The notes under the pieces: model-generated | What the model saw: only the letters and a program-made list of their open reading frames with translations | What the model was told of the DNA's origin: nothing | Databases searched by the model: none | Assembly (NCBI GenBank): GCA_017993025.1 | Contig: JAGONL010000001.1 | Location: 1-44,751 of the forward strand | Reading direction: 5' to 3' | Length of the DNA: 44,751 nucleotides | Source of the DNA: Candidatus Saccharimonadota bacterium | GTDB lineage: Bacteria; Patescibacteriota; Saccharimonadia; Saccharimonadales; SZUA-47 | Shown: positions 32,301 to 38,962 of the stretch, piece after piece | Layout: every line of letters starts with the position of its first letter | How positions within the stretch are numbered: the stretch's first letter is position 1 | Position numbers and translations under genes: made by a program

Positions 32301-32418
32301 CCAAATCACTGACGGTGGTTCACTAGATACAGATGGCACGGCTAACGGCACAATTGTTGACCCAGTTGGACTAGCTTCGCTTGCTGTCGGTGTACCTAGC
32401 ACAGGCTTCCAGCGCTAA
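29392..32418 (+). CDS. Secreted adhesin with C-type lectin domain and GLUG repeats
   Basis: 1008 aa. A signal peptide (1 to about 36, ending SIASADA) is followed by an Ig/cadherin-like start. A C-type lectin-like domain (about 136-281) has NGHLYEVV, WDDSVPLATAR, GEPNDYDAGEDCAQF and WNDLPC. A long run of GLUG-type repeats (about 396-752; GGLVG, GGIVG, GGLIG, GGIIG and GGLAG at regular spacing) probably forms a beta-helix. A C-terminal domain (about 863-1003) resembles choice-of-anchor U (DGGSLDTDGTANGTIVDPVG). The end is VPSTGFQR: a sortase-like TG with no membrane helix after it. AGAGGGG precedes ATG 29392; an upstream ATG at 29350 would add 14 residues. It probably mediates attachment to the host cell or a glycan. 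The sortase gene follows after 11 bp. Confidence 0.88.
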   Translation: MKISSILRRFKYALVSIAYAISIMLGLFSPSIASADALISYGGSSVSGAVESIIDLPGITVSGSDPTIPMTITIDDGYLYMDDVTGLDFTSDLRASALSFSGTVSEINNALTTLKYRSINAGAKTLTATIVGAGVVFFPENGHLYEVVNNGSSLSWDDSVPLATARTMNGATGYLATVTTQAENDYLVGRLSGDGWFGASDSGIEGDWKWVSGPETGTSFWAGLGDGAPVDSLFSNWASGEPNDYDAGEDCAQFYSSGSGWNDLPCNGPYLDYYIVEYGAPGDLPTAPDNVTFTVNVTAPSADVVPISSCLDLIDVEDNPEIDNRYDTLQLTTNVDCTGESLLPMFDDSDTDFGNIGFRGEFDGNGYTLSNIDINSPMTDSVGLFASTNDASFTDLTISGGVVGSYCVGGLVGSATNTSFTNVTSTISVEGNSEIGGIVGCYTAEDSDDNMFSNVSVTNTLTNNDDDAIGGLIGDFESNDDSTTSFDVISADTTFVASYGRLGGLIGKFDSYGNSSVDISGVTVDTIDADVSTVGGVIGEVDMEDDATLNIENITVTGYISGDSEVGGIIGELDSDANQENAVIRDTHIEADIDGYSSVAGLVGEGDTMQIRNSSYQGTLTAEDSYVGGIIGQADYALVYKSWTTGTLDSPSGGYVGGIFGESYYSTIDESYSTMTSDASSSSYVGGLAGYLSYESEINNSYARGNQSAGSYVGGLAGYCEEATITNSYATGQASAEGGTGGLVGDDSDCTLTNSFWDTETSAQATTNGDGTGKTTSEMKNIATFTDTDTEGLDESWDFSAVWGINSSLNDGYPCLRWQDEECTTPEIDDEDGISPETENSSPNSGDANNDGAQDSEQSHVSSFLNPVTAKYSVIQVDSACTLSQVSSQQEASNTTADSGYNYATGLVNFSANCGTPGYTTTAKVIVFGVSASNLVLRKYNPNTKAYFTITTATITDVTIGGQAAALATYQITDGGSLDTDGTANGTIVDPVGLASLAVGVPSTGFQR

Positions 32419-32429
32419 ATTACTTGTCC

Positions 32430-33065
32430 ATGAAACAATACTTAGCAAAATTAACGCACATTAATCGCCTAATCTTAGTTTTAGCAGTACTGCTTGTCAC
32501 TATGCTGTTTCTTGAGGTAAAAACTTCAGATTATGTTCCTGCACCAGTCGTTACCTACAGTACAGAAACGCCAGAAGAAAAACTACCCGTTGACGCAGGC
32601 TATTCCTGGAAGGGGCAAAAAAACGATCCAAAACGTATTGTCATATCAAAAATCGGTGTCGATTCGCTAGTGCAAAATGTCGGCGTAGACCAAAACCAAC
32701 AAATAGCCGTTCCAAACAATATTCATATTGCAGGTTGGTTTATAGATTCTGTTCGCCCTGGGGAGAGTGGCCTTAGTATTATTGACGGTCACGTTAATGG
32801 CGTATCAAGTGATGAAGGTGTTTTCAAACGCTTAAATGAGCTAGCAGAAGGGGATACAGTGCAAATAATCATGGGTGACGATTCAGTTGTAGACTTCAAA
32901 GTTTACAGCAATCAGGAAATAGCCACCGCAGACAGTGCATCGGTGCTTTACTCTCAGGTTCCAGAAATTGAAAACCAGTTAAACCTTATAACATGCACTG
33001 GCAATTTTGACCGCACAGTTCGTCAATATGACAAACGCCAAATTACAGTCCTCGAACGCGTGTAA
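32430..33065 (+). CDS. Class F/E-like sortase
   Basis: 211 aa with one N-terminal membrane anchor (about residues 13-31) and a sortase domain: KIGVDSLVQNVGVD, then NIHIAGWFIDS, the His motif SIIDGHVNG, and the catalytic Cys in LNLITCTGNFD with the downstream Arg in QYDKRQI. The His-Cys-Arg triad is complete, so it should be active. Sortases cleave between Thr and Gly of a C-terminal signal and attach the protein to the envelope; its likely substrate is the adhesin just upstream. I use ATG 32430; a TTG at 32424 would add two residues. There is no clear ribosome binding site, so translation may depend on the adhesin. Confidence 0.88.
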   Translation: MKQYLAKLTHINRLILVLAVLLVTMLFLEVKTSDYVPAPVVTYSTETPEEKLPVDAGYSWKGQKNDPKRIVISKIGVDSLVQNVGVDQNQQIAVPNNIHIAGWFIDSVRPGESGLSIIDGHVNGVSSDEGVFKRLNELAEGDTVQIIMGDDSVVDFKVYSNQEIATADSASVLYSQVPEIENQLNLITCTGNFDRTVRQYDKRQITVLERV

Positions 33066-33084
33066 ATAAACAAGGTCCGTCAAA

Positions 33085-33200
33085 AACTCCTAAATTATGT
33101 AGCTGATACTGCCAGCAATTCTTCGGTTTTATTCTTGATGTTTTGCCTGTAGCCCAACCACACCTTTGCAAACTTAATAGTACTATCAGAGCGATTTCAT
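33085..33200 (-). pseudogene. Decayed copy of the RNA repeat plus 37203-gene end
   Basis: On the minus strand, a degenerate copy of the RNA 3' unit (CTCTGATAGTACTATTAAG ... GGTTGGGCTACAGG, 33145-33196) runs directly into sequence matching the last 19 codons of the 37203-37655 gene (AKTSRIK then, after a 1-base deletion, RRIAGSI and a stop). The order unit-then-gene is the same as at 37.2-37.75 kb, so this looks like the scar of a deleted second copy. No intact gene is present in 33066-33212. Confidence 0.6.
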
Positions 33201-33212
33201 CGAAAACAAAAT

Positions 33213-33941
33213 CTAAAGATTTAAAAAATACCAAAAATAAACAAAAATCACTGCACCAAACATACTACTAAAACGGTCCGAATAACCACCGTGCCCAGGT
33301 ATTGACTGACCCCAGTCCTTGATTTTTAAACGTCGCTTAACATAACTATTTAATAGGTCTCCGTATGCGGTGCCTAACCCCACAATTACTGCCACAAACA
33401 AACTAATTTTACTTACTTCAATAAAATACGCATTTACTAATACACCGCCCATGAATGCGCCAATTATTTGCCCAATAACACCCTCCCAACTTTTACGATT
33501 GTTGATAATTTTTGGAAGTTTATGTTTGCCTGCATAGTTACCCAAGAAAAACGCTGCAACGTCGGAGATGACAGATGCATATACAGTAAACAAAACTAAT
33601 TCTTGCTGATTATTAGAGGGCAGGGATAAAACAAACAATGCTAGTGCGCCTACGCTCAGGTGAAAAAGCAAAAATATCCTGTATCTAATAAACCCACTTC
33701 GCCCACGAAGTATTTCAAACATACTATATAACAAAATAAACGACAGTATTAATGCTCTAACTAGCTCAACAGTATTCATAAATAAGACAAAAGTACCCAA
33801 GATAGGCAACCACATGAGTATTTTAATAAATAGCGATGATTTCAGATACAGTTTCCAGCTCTTATAGAACGGTCGGCAAGCAATCAAACCAAGAAGCACG
33901 ATATTGAGGGAAACTAAAAATATTTGTTCATAATTTATCAT
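33213..33941 (-). CDS. cdsA: Phosphatidate cytidylyltransferase
   Basis: 242 aa, polytopic (about seven membrane helices). CdsA makes CDP-diacylglycerol from phosphatidate and CTP. The signature at the C-terminus is complete: SYVKRRLKIKDWGQSIPGHG followed by GYSDRFSSMFG, with the conserved Lys-Asp, PGHGG and Asp-Arg. KSWEGVIGQIIGA in the middle is also typical. The ATG overlaps the stop of plsY by 4 bp, so the two form an operon in which PlsY makes the precursor of phosphatidate and CdsA activates it. Finding both here shows that this organism can build at least part of its phospholipids from supplied acyl chains. Confidence 0.92.
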   Translation of the reverse strand: MINYEQIFLVSLNIVLLGLIACRPFYKSWKLYLKSSLFIKILMWLPILGTFVLFMNTVELVRALILSFILLYSMFEILRGRSGFIRYRIFLLFHLSVGALALFVLSLPSNNQQELVLFTVYASVISDVAAFFLGNYAGKHKLPKIINNRKSWEGVIGQIIGAFMGGVLVNAYFIEVSKISLFVAVIVGLGTAYGDLLNSYVKRRLKIKDWGQSIPGHGGYSDRFSSMFGAVIFVYFWYFLNL

Positions 33942-34504
33942 ACGTGCTTTTCTCTTTTAGCGTGAATTTCCCGCAAATTATTTCTATGTGTCCATATTAC
34001 AAACAATAGGTTCACAACTAAAAACCACTTAAACGGCGACGAAATTATAAATCCAATTAATACCAAACAGCCGATAGTTCCTAGCGACCTTAGCGCCGCA
34101 TCTTTCAATAATTTCCGTAAGATTAAATATGCAACAAGCGCAACTCCGCCAAAAAGTATATTTAATCCAGTAGCAACACCTATAGAAGTAGCTATCGCTT
34201 TTCCACCTTTAAAACCTAACCATACAGGGAACACATGTCCAATTATTGCTGCCGCACCTACCAAACTTAGCGTTGTGCTATTAAGGTCATTCGACCGCGC
34301 TAAAACGACCGGCAACAAACCCTTCGCAATATCGCCCACCAGCACAGGCAACGCGTACTTTAGCCCCATAACTCGCTCTACATTAGCAAAACCTATATTA
34401 CCGCTACCGACCTTCTGAATATCAACACCCCGCATCCCAGCAATAATCTTGGCAAACGGAATTGACCCTGAAATGTACGCAATTACTACAAAAATATACT
34501 CCAT
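33938..34504 (-). CDS. plsY: Acyl-phosphate:glycerol-3-phosphate acyltransferase
   Basis: 188 aa with five hydrophobic helices. PlsY adds the first acyl chain to glycerol-3-phosphate. The motifs are GSIPFAKIIAG, the GSGNIGFANVERVMG loop (usually GSGNPGATNVLR-G, so the Pro and Thr are replaced), VGDIAKG, and IGHVFPVWLGFKGGKAIAT. These bind the substrate phosphates at the membrane surface. It is the first gene of the plsY-cdsA operon, with a 4-bp overlap between them. It is divergent from the membrane-protein gene at 34545. Confidence 0.92.
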   Translation of the reverse strand: MEYIFVVIAYISGSIPFAKIIAGMRGVDIQKVGSGNIGFANVERVMGLKYALPVLVGDIAKGLLPVVLARSNDLNSTTLSLVGAAAIIGHVFPVWLGFKGGKAIATSIGVATGLNILFGGVALVAYLILRKLLKDAALRSLGTIGCLVLIGFIISSPFKWFLVVNLLFVIWTHRNNLREIHAKREKHV

Positions 34505-34544
34505 GCTATAATCCTACTAAAACTTAAGCTAAAAGGAAATTTAT

Positions 34545-35204
34545 ATGCTGGGGTCAATCGCTTTTTCTATAACCGGAATCATTGTTTTGCTTTTTGCAAG
34601 CACTATTAAAAGATTACTCACTAAAAAAAGATCTACGTTTATTGTAATGGCCTACACACTCCTAGCCTTAGTATTTATATCATATGGAATAGGTGCCGGA
34701 TACAACGACGGCTCAAATCTAGCATTCTATACACTGATCGGAAATCTACTTCTAGCTTCCGCTACAGTACTAATGGTTACCTACAAAACCAAGCTAAGTC
34801 TATTAGTCAGCATGACAGCTGGTTTATTTATTGGGCTATTTGCACTGCTAATACGTCGCACATACTTCTATCCAGAACCAACAATTACTGGAGACGGGGT
34901 GGTCATATTTAATACCCAGTTAACTGTTGCTGTTTTTATTGCTGCATTATTCCTTCTTTTTTGGCTACCCATGAATCTAGCAATAGCTAAAGAAATTTCG
35001 GAAAAAATAAAAATGTCCGAAGCAAAACTAATCTACAGTGGACTGTTTACTATGATGGTGTGTTCGGCAATCCTTTTTATGTCTGCTAAAACTTCTACAG
35101 GTGTAATTCTGACTTTCACGATAATTGCAGCATCTTTTCTAACAGTTAGTGCTCTAAACGTTGTCGCATACGGAATTTACAAAAGGAGCAGTCATGGAAA
35201 ATAA
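34545..35204 (+). CDS. Polytopic membrane protein, unknown
   Basis: 219 aa with about seven hydrophobic helices (first AFSITGIIVLLFASTI, last IIAASFLTVSALNVVAYGIY) and short polar loops. I recognise no transporter motif. AAGGA lies 9 nt before the ATG. The end overlaps the start of the next gene by 11 bp, and a third membrane gene follows, so 34545-36314 is probably an operon of three membrane proteins. It is divergent from plsY across a 40-bp gap. Confidence 0.7.
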   Translation: MLGSIAFSITGIIVLLFASTIKRLLTKKRSTFIVMAYTLLALVFISYGIGAGYNDGSNLAFYTLIGNLLLASATVLMVTYKTKLSLLVSMTAGLFIGLFALLIRRTYFYPEPTITGDGVVIFNTQLTVAVFIAALFLLFWLPMNLAIAKEISEKIKMSEAKLIYSGLFTMMVCSAILFMSAKTSTGVILTFTIIAASFLTVSALNVVAYGIYKRSSHGK

Positions 35205-35598
35205 CAATCAGCCTCAGGATAAAATAGTAGTAGGCGGGGTAGAATACGTCAAAACAGATACATTATCACCACCGAACGCATCATACACCGAGCCTCTAGA
35301 CTTCAAAGAAAAAACCAATGCTAAAGACAAAATGTGGCTAACTTTAGTTTTATTAGTCGTATTATCATTTGTAATTCCCGGTTTAGGCATTATATCCATA
35401 CCCGCTATCGCTTACTTTGCATCACATGGATCCAAAAAGATGGAAAAAAACGACATTGAAATCTACGGTAAACGTACGGCCAGTTCGAAATTATTCAAAT
35501 TAATTGGCTGGATAGCAATGTCGATTATTATGGGGGTTGTTGGTATTATTATTCTAATAATCATATTGTTTTCTTCTAGTGACTTCAAAATAGGCTAG
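35194..35598 (+). CDS. Small membrane protein, unknown
   Basis: 134 aa. A polar N-terminal 45 residues containing VGGVEYVKTDTLSPPNASYT precede hydrophobic helices (about MWLTLVLLVVLSFVIPGLG, IISIPAIAYFA and AMSIIMGVVGIIILIIILF). The start at 35194 has AAGGAG 6 nt upstream, a strong ribosome binding site, and overlaps the previous gene by 11 bp. It may work with its two neighbours. Confidence 0.65.
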   Translation: MENNNQPQDKIVVGGVEYVKTDTLSPPNASYTEPLDFKEKTNAKDKMWLTLVLLVVLSFVIPGLGIISIPAIAYFASHGSKKMEKNDIEIYGKRTASSKLFKLIGWIAMSIIMGVVGIIILIIILFSSSDFKIG

Positions 35599-35603
35599 CA
35601 ACC

Positions 35604-36314
35604 ATGCTCCCAAACGTCTTTGTCTATTTACTCAACACTCTTATTATTCAGCTCAGCATTATTGCTTTCTGTCTACCGTTTTTTGTTATTTATATGCGCT
35701 CTTCAAAGCACGCTACGGGACATAATATAAGCTGGCATATTCAAAATTTCTTTTCAAGCAAACAGGCCAACGCACTAATTTTCTGCTGGGCACTTGCAGA
35801 AGCCTTTATCTGGTTTGTTATACCAGAATTTTTACTGCTACTTATGGTTTTTATGCGGGTACGCCGCAAACGCCAGCTATTAACTTATGACATCCTCGGC
35901 ACAGTCGCTGGTACAATATTGGCACTTAATCTTAATCTTTCAGATTCCGCCATTGAATCTCTTCCATACGTACAACAAAACATGATTACCCAGGCACATG
36001 TGTGGTTCACAAATATAGATGTTTGGGCATTACTGCACCAACCATTTTCTGGTGTGCCGTTTAAAGTTTTCAACCATGTCGCTCTTGATCATGACGTAAA
36101 CATTTTCTTATACATCCTTCTTGCTGTTGTAGTTAGGGTAAGCCGTTATGCACTATTTTACTTCTTATTAAAAGGTATCTATAGACATATACATAAATTT
36201 GTCTATAAAAACTATACGGCATTATTCATCATAGCTACAGCCATATTCGCAGTACTTCTATACGATGTATACCAAAGTTTCGGACCTGACTACGTTATAA
36301 GAACCGGCCTCTGA
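35604..36314 (+). CDS. Polytopic membrane protein, possibly VTT/DedA-like
   Basis: 236 aa with about five or six hydrophobic helices. The middle region (YDILGTVAGTILALNLNL, then QPFSGVPFKVFNHV) faintly resembles the re-entrant region of YqaA/DedA (VTT) proteins, where a Gly-rich helix and a G-x-P-F-K loop occur. The DedA signature Arg motif is not obvious, so I leave it as a possibility. It starts 5 bp after the previous gene and closes the three-gene membrane operon. The 118 bp after it hold only short AT-rich direct repeats (ATCAA-type) and the promoter of the next gene. Confidence 0.6.
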   Translation: MLPNVFVYLLNTLIIQLSIIAFCLPFFVIYMRSSKHATGHNISWHIQNFFSSKQANALIFCWALAEAFIWFVIPEFLLLLMVFMRVRRKRQLLTYDILGTVAGTILALNLNLSDSAIESLPYVQQNMITQAHVWFTNIDVWALLHQPFSGVPFKVFNHVALDHDVNIFLYILLAVVVRVSRYALFYFLLKGIYRHIHKFVYKNYTALFIIATAIFAVLLYDVYQSFGPDYVIRTGL

Positions 36315-36432
36315 AATACTGATTAGTTCTGTTCAAATATCAATTATCAGATATCAAGTATCAATTCCTACTTATAAAACCGAACGTCGGTCATAAAAAC
36401 AAAGCACGAAATACAGGTGTTATACTTTTTAT

Positions 36433-37056
36433 ATGATTATAGAAATTGACGCATTCAAAAAACAGTTAGCTGGCTACGACCCCAAACATAGCGAAAAATT
36501 TCATGAAGAAAGTGCTAAACTCGCAGATAAAGTTTTTCATACAGAGCTTAAGTCCGGCAAATACACAGAAGTTGTCTTTCTAGCCGGTGGTGCTGCGAGT
36601 GGAAAAACCGAATTTGCGTCAATATTTCTGCAACAAGAAAAAATACTAGTTTACGACGGCACTATGCAGAATGTAGCTGGCTTTGAGATTAAACTTAAGA
36701 AAATTATTAAACACATTCCAATATCTAAAGTTAGGGTTATATTAATTATCCCTGAAGATATGCGCGTAGCTTATAAGGTATTTCTAGGGCGTGAGCGTAA
36801 AATGAGCGATGATACTTTTGTTCGGACACAGGTTAAATCAAAATTAAGCGTTCTTAATATACTAAAAAATCACCCTGAAGTTGATGTACAAATATTTATG
36901 AACTTCATTAATGAATCATCTCAAGCTTCAAGTATTTTCAAAAAAGTAGATTCTAAGTATATTGTGCCATTCCTGAATAAGACTTTAGAAGACTTAGAGA
37001 AGACCTTACCCAATATTATAAAAAATGTTATTATAGATAATAAGGAAAATATATAA
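36433..37056 (+). CDS. Zeta-toxin-like P-loop kinase
   Basis: 207 aa with a Walker A GGAASGKT (52-59) preceded by VVFLA, then an early Asp (YDGTMQN) and a lid-like region RVAYKVFLGRERKMSDDTFV with the Arg pair expected for zeta/PezT-type kinases. Zeta toxins phosphorylate UDP-N-acetyl sugars; chloramphenicol-phosphotransferase-like kinases share the fold, so the substrate is uncertain. TATACT lies 6 nt before the ATG and no Shine-Dalgarno is present. A 49-aa gene starts on the base after the stop codon. Together they could be a toxin-antitoxin or kinase-partner pair, though the order is reversed compared with epsilon-zeta. Confidence 0.7.
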   Translation: MIIEIDAFKKQLAGYDPKHSEKFHEESAKLADKVFHTELKSGKYTEVVFLAGGAASGKTEFASIFLQQEKILVYDGTMQNVAGFEIKLKKIIKHIPISKVRVILIIPEDMRVAYKVFLGRERKMSDDTFVRTQVKSKLSVLNILKNHPEVDVQIFMNFINESSQASSIFKKVDSKYIVPFLNKTLEDLEKTLPNIIKNVIIDNKENI

Positions 37057-37206
37057 ATGAGCACATCAGAAATATTGAAATCAGTTGGCGGAACCCTAAA
37101 GCCCATGCCTAATGCCAAGATAACCAAAGAGGTTAGGGAATACCGGGCTGCATTTAAGCGTGGTGAAAAAATCCTAGCAGACCGCCAAAAGAAACAATCG
37201 CTTTAA
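37057..37206 (+). CDS. 49-aa partner of the zeta-like kinase
   Basis: MSTSEILKSVGGTLKPMPNA, then KITKEVREYRAAFKRGEKIL and ADRQKKQSL. It is a short basic protein, helical in its second half. The ATG directly follows the stop of the zeta-like kinase with no gap, so the two are surely cotranslated. Its stop overlaps the stop of the convergent gene at 37203. A size of 49 aa would fit an antitoxin, but the sequence does not match one I know. It is below the usual gene-calling cutoff. Confidence 0.65.
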   Translation: MSTSEILKSVGGTLKPMPNAKITKEVREYRAAFKRGEKILADRQKKQSL

Positions 37207-37655
37207 ACTATATACCCTATACTTCCAGCAATTCTTCTACGTTTTATCCTTGATGTTTTAGCTTGTTCAATTTCAAAATCACTAACAACTTCATCAATCC
37301 ACGAACGCGGGCCACGCCGTTGTTGTCTAGAAACACTATGACCAATAGATAGACTTCGTAGTCCTGTCCACATTGAACCGAAAACAACGGTGGCTTGTTC
37401 TGTCGCGGTGGCAATAAGATAATCACTGCCCACATCTCTATATGGACCGTGCTCAAGTACTGCAACTACTTCTTGGTCTGCAAGGGCTAATTGAGTATAT
37501 AAATCGCCCAAAGTATAGATTCTAGGGTAAGTTTGACGTCTAAAGCTTGTTTGATTAATATTATAATCTCCGTCATAACCAGTTTGTTTATTTACAAAGT
37601 TGGCGCCTACAAAAGCTATTGGATTTGACCCATCTAGTCCAAGTAATTGATTCAT
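37203..37655 (-). CDS. Hypothetical protein downstream of RNA copy 1
   Basis: 150 aa: MNQLLGLDGSNPIAFVGANF, a Tyr/Asn-rich loop (GYDGDYNINQTSFRRQTYPR), DLYTQLALADQEVVAVLEHG, a Ser/Gly-rich strand, then a basic helix ending TSRIKRRRIAGSIGYIV. There is no membrane helix and no known motif. The start at 37655 is supported by a promoter on the minus strand (TTGCAC 37687-37692, 18 bp, TATACT 37663-37668, then 7 nt). A longer frame back to 37742 exists, but it is made of the RNA repeat. Its last 19 codons recur, with a frameshift, at about 33.1 kb, so the gene moves or duplicates together with the RNA unit. Confidence 0.65.
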   Translation of the reverse strand: MNQLLGLDGSNPIAFVGANFVNKQTGYDGDYNINQTSFRRQTYPRIYTLGDLYTQLALADQEVVAVLEHGPYRDVGSDYLIATATEQATVVFGSMWTGLRSLSIGHSVSRQQRRGPRSWIDEVVSDFEIEQAKTSRIKRRRIAGSIGYIV

Positions 37656-37662
37656 AGATTTA

Positions 37663-37692
37663 AGTATATTGGTTGAGCACGTGCAGGTGCAA
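37663..37692 (-). promoter_or_regulatory. Promoter of the 37203-37655 gene
   Basis: TTGCAC and TATACT with an 18-bp spacer, ending 7 nt before the ATG. It lies just outside the 43-bp repeat. Confidence 0.6.
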
Positions 37693-37710
37693 GCATAAGG
37701 GTAAAGAGAA

Positions 37711-38070
37711 TAGCCAAACCACCCCTTGAAATACTGATTCATGACAATCAGCCCGCAGTAGCCCCTGTAGCCAAACTAGCCCCTGTAATACTGATTCAAG
37801 ACAATCATCCATCCTTTTATTTGTAGCTAGGTCAGCCTCTGCAAACTCTTAAAGACAATCAGAGCCTGGTCGAGTAAAGCCCTGAGCTAAGTCAAAAGTA
37901 CTCAGTTATTAAACTCACTTTTGACCGCTTGCGTCCTCAGGGCGCGACTAGTCTCTGGTTAGTTTGTCTTTAAAGATGTTTCTGCAGACAGGCTGCGGGG
38001 CGTTTTGCATACTTTTGCACCTGTAGGGAAAAGTATGACTGGGTCTAAGGGCAGGTAACGCCCTTTGATT
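37711..38070 (-). ncRNA. Structured RNA, copy 1 (after the wHTH gene)
   Basis: Read on the minus strand. P1 is AAGGGC/GCCCTT (38060-38065 with 38047-38052). P2 is CATACTTTT/AAAAGTATG (38029-38037 with 38008-38016) around a 12-nt loop containing ACAGG, which can pair with CCTGT at 37988-37992 (pseudoknot). A rod follows: 37990-37995/37833-37838, 37983-37987/37839-37843, 37964-37973/37849-37858 (10 bp), 37953-37957/37860-37864, 37936-37943/37879-37886 and 37917-37925/37891-37899. Two further copies of the 3' unit (about 37770-37810 and 37711-37753) follow. It begins about 30 bp after the wHTH gene and is probably cotranscribed. It has none of the hallmarks of tmRNA, RNase P, SRP or 6S. Confidence 0.7.
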
Positions 38071-38101
38071 GCGCTTATAGTCGCTTACTAAATTATTTTA
38101 T

Positions 38102-38830
38102 TTAAAAAAACCGTCTATTCCAAGAATTTCCCGTCGCCTGCAATCGCCCACCATGCACCAGCTTTTGCAAATACCCAGACGTTAGTTTTTCAGACAACCC
38201 AACACTTTTAGCTATTTCATGTACAGATATTTGTGGTTTGCCTCTCACAATTTTCTCTATTTCACTCATCCGCTCATTCATCCGCGCAGTGCGGCTTCTG
38301 TTTGCCTGTGCCTGCGCCGTACCTATATGCTCTCTAGCCCAAAGTAGCCTTGCTGCGTTTATTTCCTCCGCCGTTAGTTCTAATACTTTTTGCGGAATAT
38401 CCTTAAGGTACTTTGGGTCATGCACCGCCGGCACTACTACTGGTGTCGTTGGTGGGATTTCCACCACAGGTAGTGTACTTTCAACCTTCGATTCCGAACC
38501 CGCATCATCTTCTACCTTCGTACTTCTATCTTCGGTCTTATCAACTGGCTCGTCTTTTACTGGGGGCTTTGGAGGTTCGGGAGCTGGTACAGGTTCTTCT
38601 ACTATTGGTTCTGGCGTGGGCTGTGGTGGTTCGATAGTTGGTTGCGGTACTATTTCAGGTTCTGGGGTCGGTGCAGGGGTTGGGGTTGGGGGTGGCTCAG
38701 GAGCGGGGTCAACCGGCGGCGGAGGTGTCTCTTCGACTACAGGTTCTTCGACTTTCGACTCCGATCCCGCCGACTCTTCAACCTTAGACTCTGTGACTTT
38801 CGACTCTGTTGCTACCGGCTCGTCTTGCAT
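38102..38830 (-). CDS. Proline-rich protein with C-terminal winged helix
   Basis: 242 aa. The N-terminal 140 residues are disordered: ESKVEE-type repeats, then a long Pro/Glu/Thr stretch (EPPPTPTPAPTPEPEIVP and similar). The last 95 residues form a folded basic domain: LTAEEINAARLLWAREHIG, a helix, then a winged helix-turn-helix (ISVHEIAKSVGLSEKLTSGY) and a final strand GRLQATGNSWNRRFF. It could be a DNA-binding regulator tethered by a flexible linker. TATAAT (38837-38842) is 6 nt before the ATG. It is divergent from the Fic gene and shares the CGTGAATT operator region with it, so it may regulate both. RNA copy 1 follows its stop. Confidence 0.7.
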   Translation of the reverse strand: MQDEPVATESKVTESKVEESAGSESKVEEPVVEETPPPPVDPAPEPPPTPTPAPTPEPEIVPQPTIEPPQPTPEPIVEEPVPAPEPPKPPVKDEPVDKTEDRSTKVEDDAGSESKVESTLPVVEIPPTTPVVVPAVHDPKYLKDIPQKVLELTAEEINAARLLWAREHIGTAQAQANRSRTARMNERMSEIEKIVRGKPQISVHEIAKSVGLSEKLTSGYLQKLVHGGRLQATGNSWNRRFF

Positions 38831-38888
38831 AAGCGTATTATATATTATTTTTGAAATCCAGATTTAGAAAATTTAAATGTTCAAAAAA

Positions 38889-38956
38889 CGTGAATTTGAA
38901 GTACTTTTGCATTATATTCACGGTATATTGACATTTTAGCGTGAATTTATTATACT
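38889..38956. promoter_or_regulatory. Fic promoter with CGTGAATT operator sites
   Basis: Promoter TTGACA (38928-38933), 17 bp, TATACT (38951-38956), 6 nt to the Fic ATG: the best promoter in the window. CGTGAATT occurs at 38889-38896 and 38940-38947 and, inverted (ATTCACG), at 38916-38922. The last direct copy lies in the promoter spacer, so a bound protein would block transcription. The divergent wHTH gene is the obvious candidate regulator. Confidence 0.65.
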
Positions 38957-38962
38957 TAAGCT

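Noticed and set aside
37656..37742. N-terminal extension of the 37203 gene (MNQYFKGWFGY...)
   Set aside because: The stretch is encoded by the 43-bp RNA repeat, which also occurs at 40214-40256 without such a gene. A promoter ending 7 nt before 37655 marks the later start.
38238..38867. 209-aa plus-strand frame rich in Ser, Gly and Thr
   Set aside because: It is the antisense shadow of the Pro/Glu-rich wHTH gene. Its composition follows from the repeats on the other strand.
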